Shown: piece after piece, positions 63,578 through 64,000 of the stretch
How positions within the stretch are numbered: position 1 is the stretch's first letter
Layout: every line of letters starts with the position of its first letter
Assembly: GCA_017539645.1 (NCBI GenBank)
Contig: JAFYCM010000010.1
Coordinates: 1-64,000 of the forward strand
Reading direction: 5' to 3'
DNA length: 64,000 nucleotides
DNA from: Bacteroidales bacterium
GTDB lineage: Bacteria; Bacteroidota; Bacteroidia; Bacteroidales; Marinilabiliaceae
The notes under the pieces: generated by a model
Database searches by the model: none
Told to the model about the DNA's origin: nothing
What the model saw: the letters and a program-made list of their open reading frames with translations, nothing else
Translations under genes and position numbers: made by a program

Positions 63578-63665
63578 GAATTTTCATTGAGTCGCGTAAA
63601 TGGTTTTTTGCACGTGCGCAGAAATTTTCATTGAGTCGCGTAAACGGTTTTTTGCACATTGCACA
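63578..63665. repeat. 44-bp tandem repeat, two copies
   Basis: The unit contains TTTTCATTGAGTCGCGTAAA and GGTTTTTTGCAC. The two copies begin 44 bp apart and differ at a few positions (AATGG against AACGG, and GTGCGCAG against ATTGCAC). Confidence 0.9.
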
Positions 63666-63689
63666 AAATCCATTGTTATGATTAAATCA

Positions 63690-63894
63690 TGGTTTCTGAC
63701 GCTCAGAAACCCTCAATCAGTCGTGAAAACGCATATCTGACGCTCAGCAAGTCCCAATCAGTCATGAAAATGCATATCTGACGCTCAGCAAGTCCCAATC
63801 AGTTGTGAAAATGCATATCTGACGCTCAGCAAGTCCCAATCAATCGTGAAAATGCATATCTGACGCTCAGCAAGTCCCAATCAGTCATGAAAAT
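63690..63894. repeat. 41-bp tandem repeat, five copies
   Basis: Units begin at 63690, 63731, 63772, 63813 and 63854, exactly 41 bp apart. Each holds the small hairpin CTGA-CGC-TCAG and the phrase GCAAGTCCCAATCA. The first unit is diverged and has a longer stem, TTTCTGA-CGC-TCAGAAA. The variable bases lie near GTCATG, GTTGTG and ATCGTG. There are no unique spacers, so it is a minisatellite and not a CRISPR array. Confidence 0.93.
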
Positions 63895-64000
63895 CATTTT
63901 TGATGCGAAACAAGAAACCGCCACCGAAGTGCATCGATGAGGGTTATATATATGTACTTATGTATACAAATAAAAAACTCGTAGGCTATCGCAGCTCACG

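Larger units (their letters stand above)
63476..64000. other. Gene-free right edge of the window
   Basis: After the operon promoter there is no supportable gene. The stretch holds a degenerate half of a GTAGAGAC palindrome (63489-63508), a 44-bp unit repeated twice (63578-63665), a 41-bp unit repeated five times (63690-63894), and about 100 bp of AT-rich sequence running out of the window. Confidence 0.8.

Noticed and set aside
63690..63894. Possible CRISPR array
   Set aside because: The whole 41-bp unit is conserved; there are no unique spacers and no cas genes nearby.

Overview
The window is chromosomal DNA from a member of the Bacteroidota, most likely order Bacteroidales. The evidence is the set of GLPGLI proteins, outer-membrane barrels with CarboxypepD_reg/plug domains, a DUF4254 plus GT9 pair, a fused SpmA-SpmB protein, an arg/pro cluster of Bacteroides type, hisH-A-F-IE, and promoters with the Bacteroidota -7 consensus TAnnTTTG. 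I see no rRNA, tRNA, CRISPR array, complete insertion sequence or prophage.

Layout. 1-1261: a 13-bp tandem array and manC. 1466-18734: an accessory block read leftward. It holds three TonB-receptor-like outer-membrane barrels, five GLPGLI proteins, a CarboxypepD_reg protein, a GG-leader peptide of the TIGR04149 RiPP-precursor type, a small secreted protein, and at its upstream edge a lipoprotein-TPR-transmembrane-HTH regulator. At least two gene-end remnants and duplicated promoter segments show that the block grew by duplication and deletion. 18735-19610: a gene-free stretch full of repeats. 19641-24199: polyprenyl synthetase, atpD-atpC, DUF4254 and GT9. 24294-28312: a FISUMP lipoprotein, a membrane protein beside paired palindromes, a flippase-like protein, a Cys-rich protein and udk. 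28412-33885: Dabb protein, small membrane protein, mutL, two rhomboids (the second frameshifted) and an EEP-fold protein. 33993-43800: argR-GNAT-argG-argC-argD-proC-proB, then a convergent lipoprotein and Rpn-type nuclease gene, then proA. 43830-47492: purU and hisH-A-F-IE. 47610-50942: HD protein, an AAA ATPase gene bracketed by three copies of a palindrome, and a lipoprotein. 51100-57862: PaaK-like ligase, lysC-lysA, SpmAB fusion, trmN6, rubrerythrin. 58041-63434: a leftward operon of a small membrane protein, a GT39-like protein, a methyltransferase-glycosyltransferase fusion, coaD and a redoxin-like protein. 63578-63894: two tandem-repeat arrays.

How the genes work together. The central and right parts are housekeeping: arginine, proline, histidine and lysine/DAP synthesis with one local regulator (ArgR), plus envelope glycan genes. 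The left block looks like one cell-envelope system. GLPGLI genes abut barrel genes (4 bp apart in one case), the peptide gene lies between a barrel and a GLPGLI gene, and the membrane-anchored regulator is adjacent. I infer a peptide-linked envelope system, but no radical-SAM enzyme, C39 protease/ABC exporter or other maturase lies in the window, so its job is unproven.

The intergenic DNA is unusual. It carries several dispersed repeat families: 7-bp-period AATTNNN arrays, a roughly 100-115-bp inverted-repeat element in two inverted copies, double-hairpin REP-like elements, the TTCACCAAAC palindrome around the ATPase gene, and 13-, 41- and 44-bp tandem repeats. All identifications come from reading the sequence; no database search was run.
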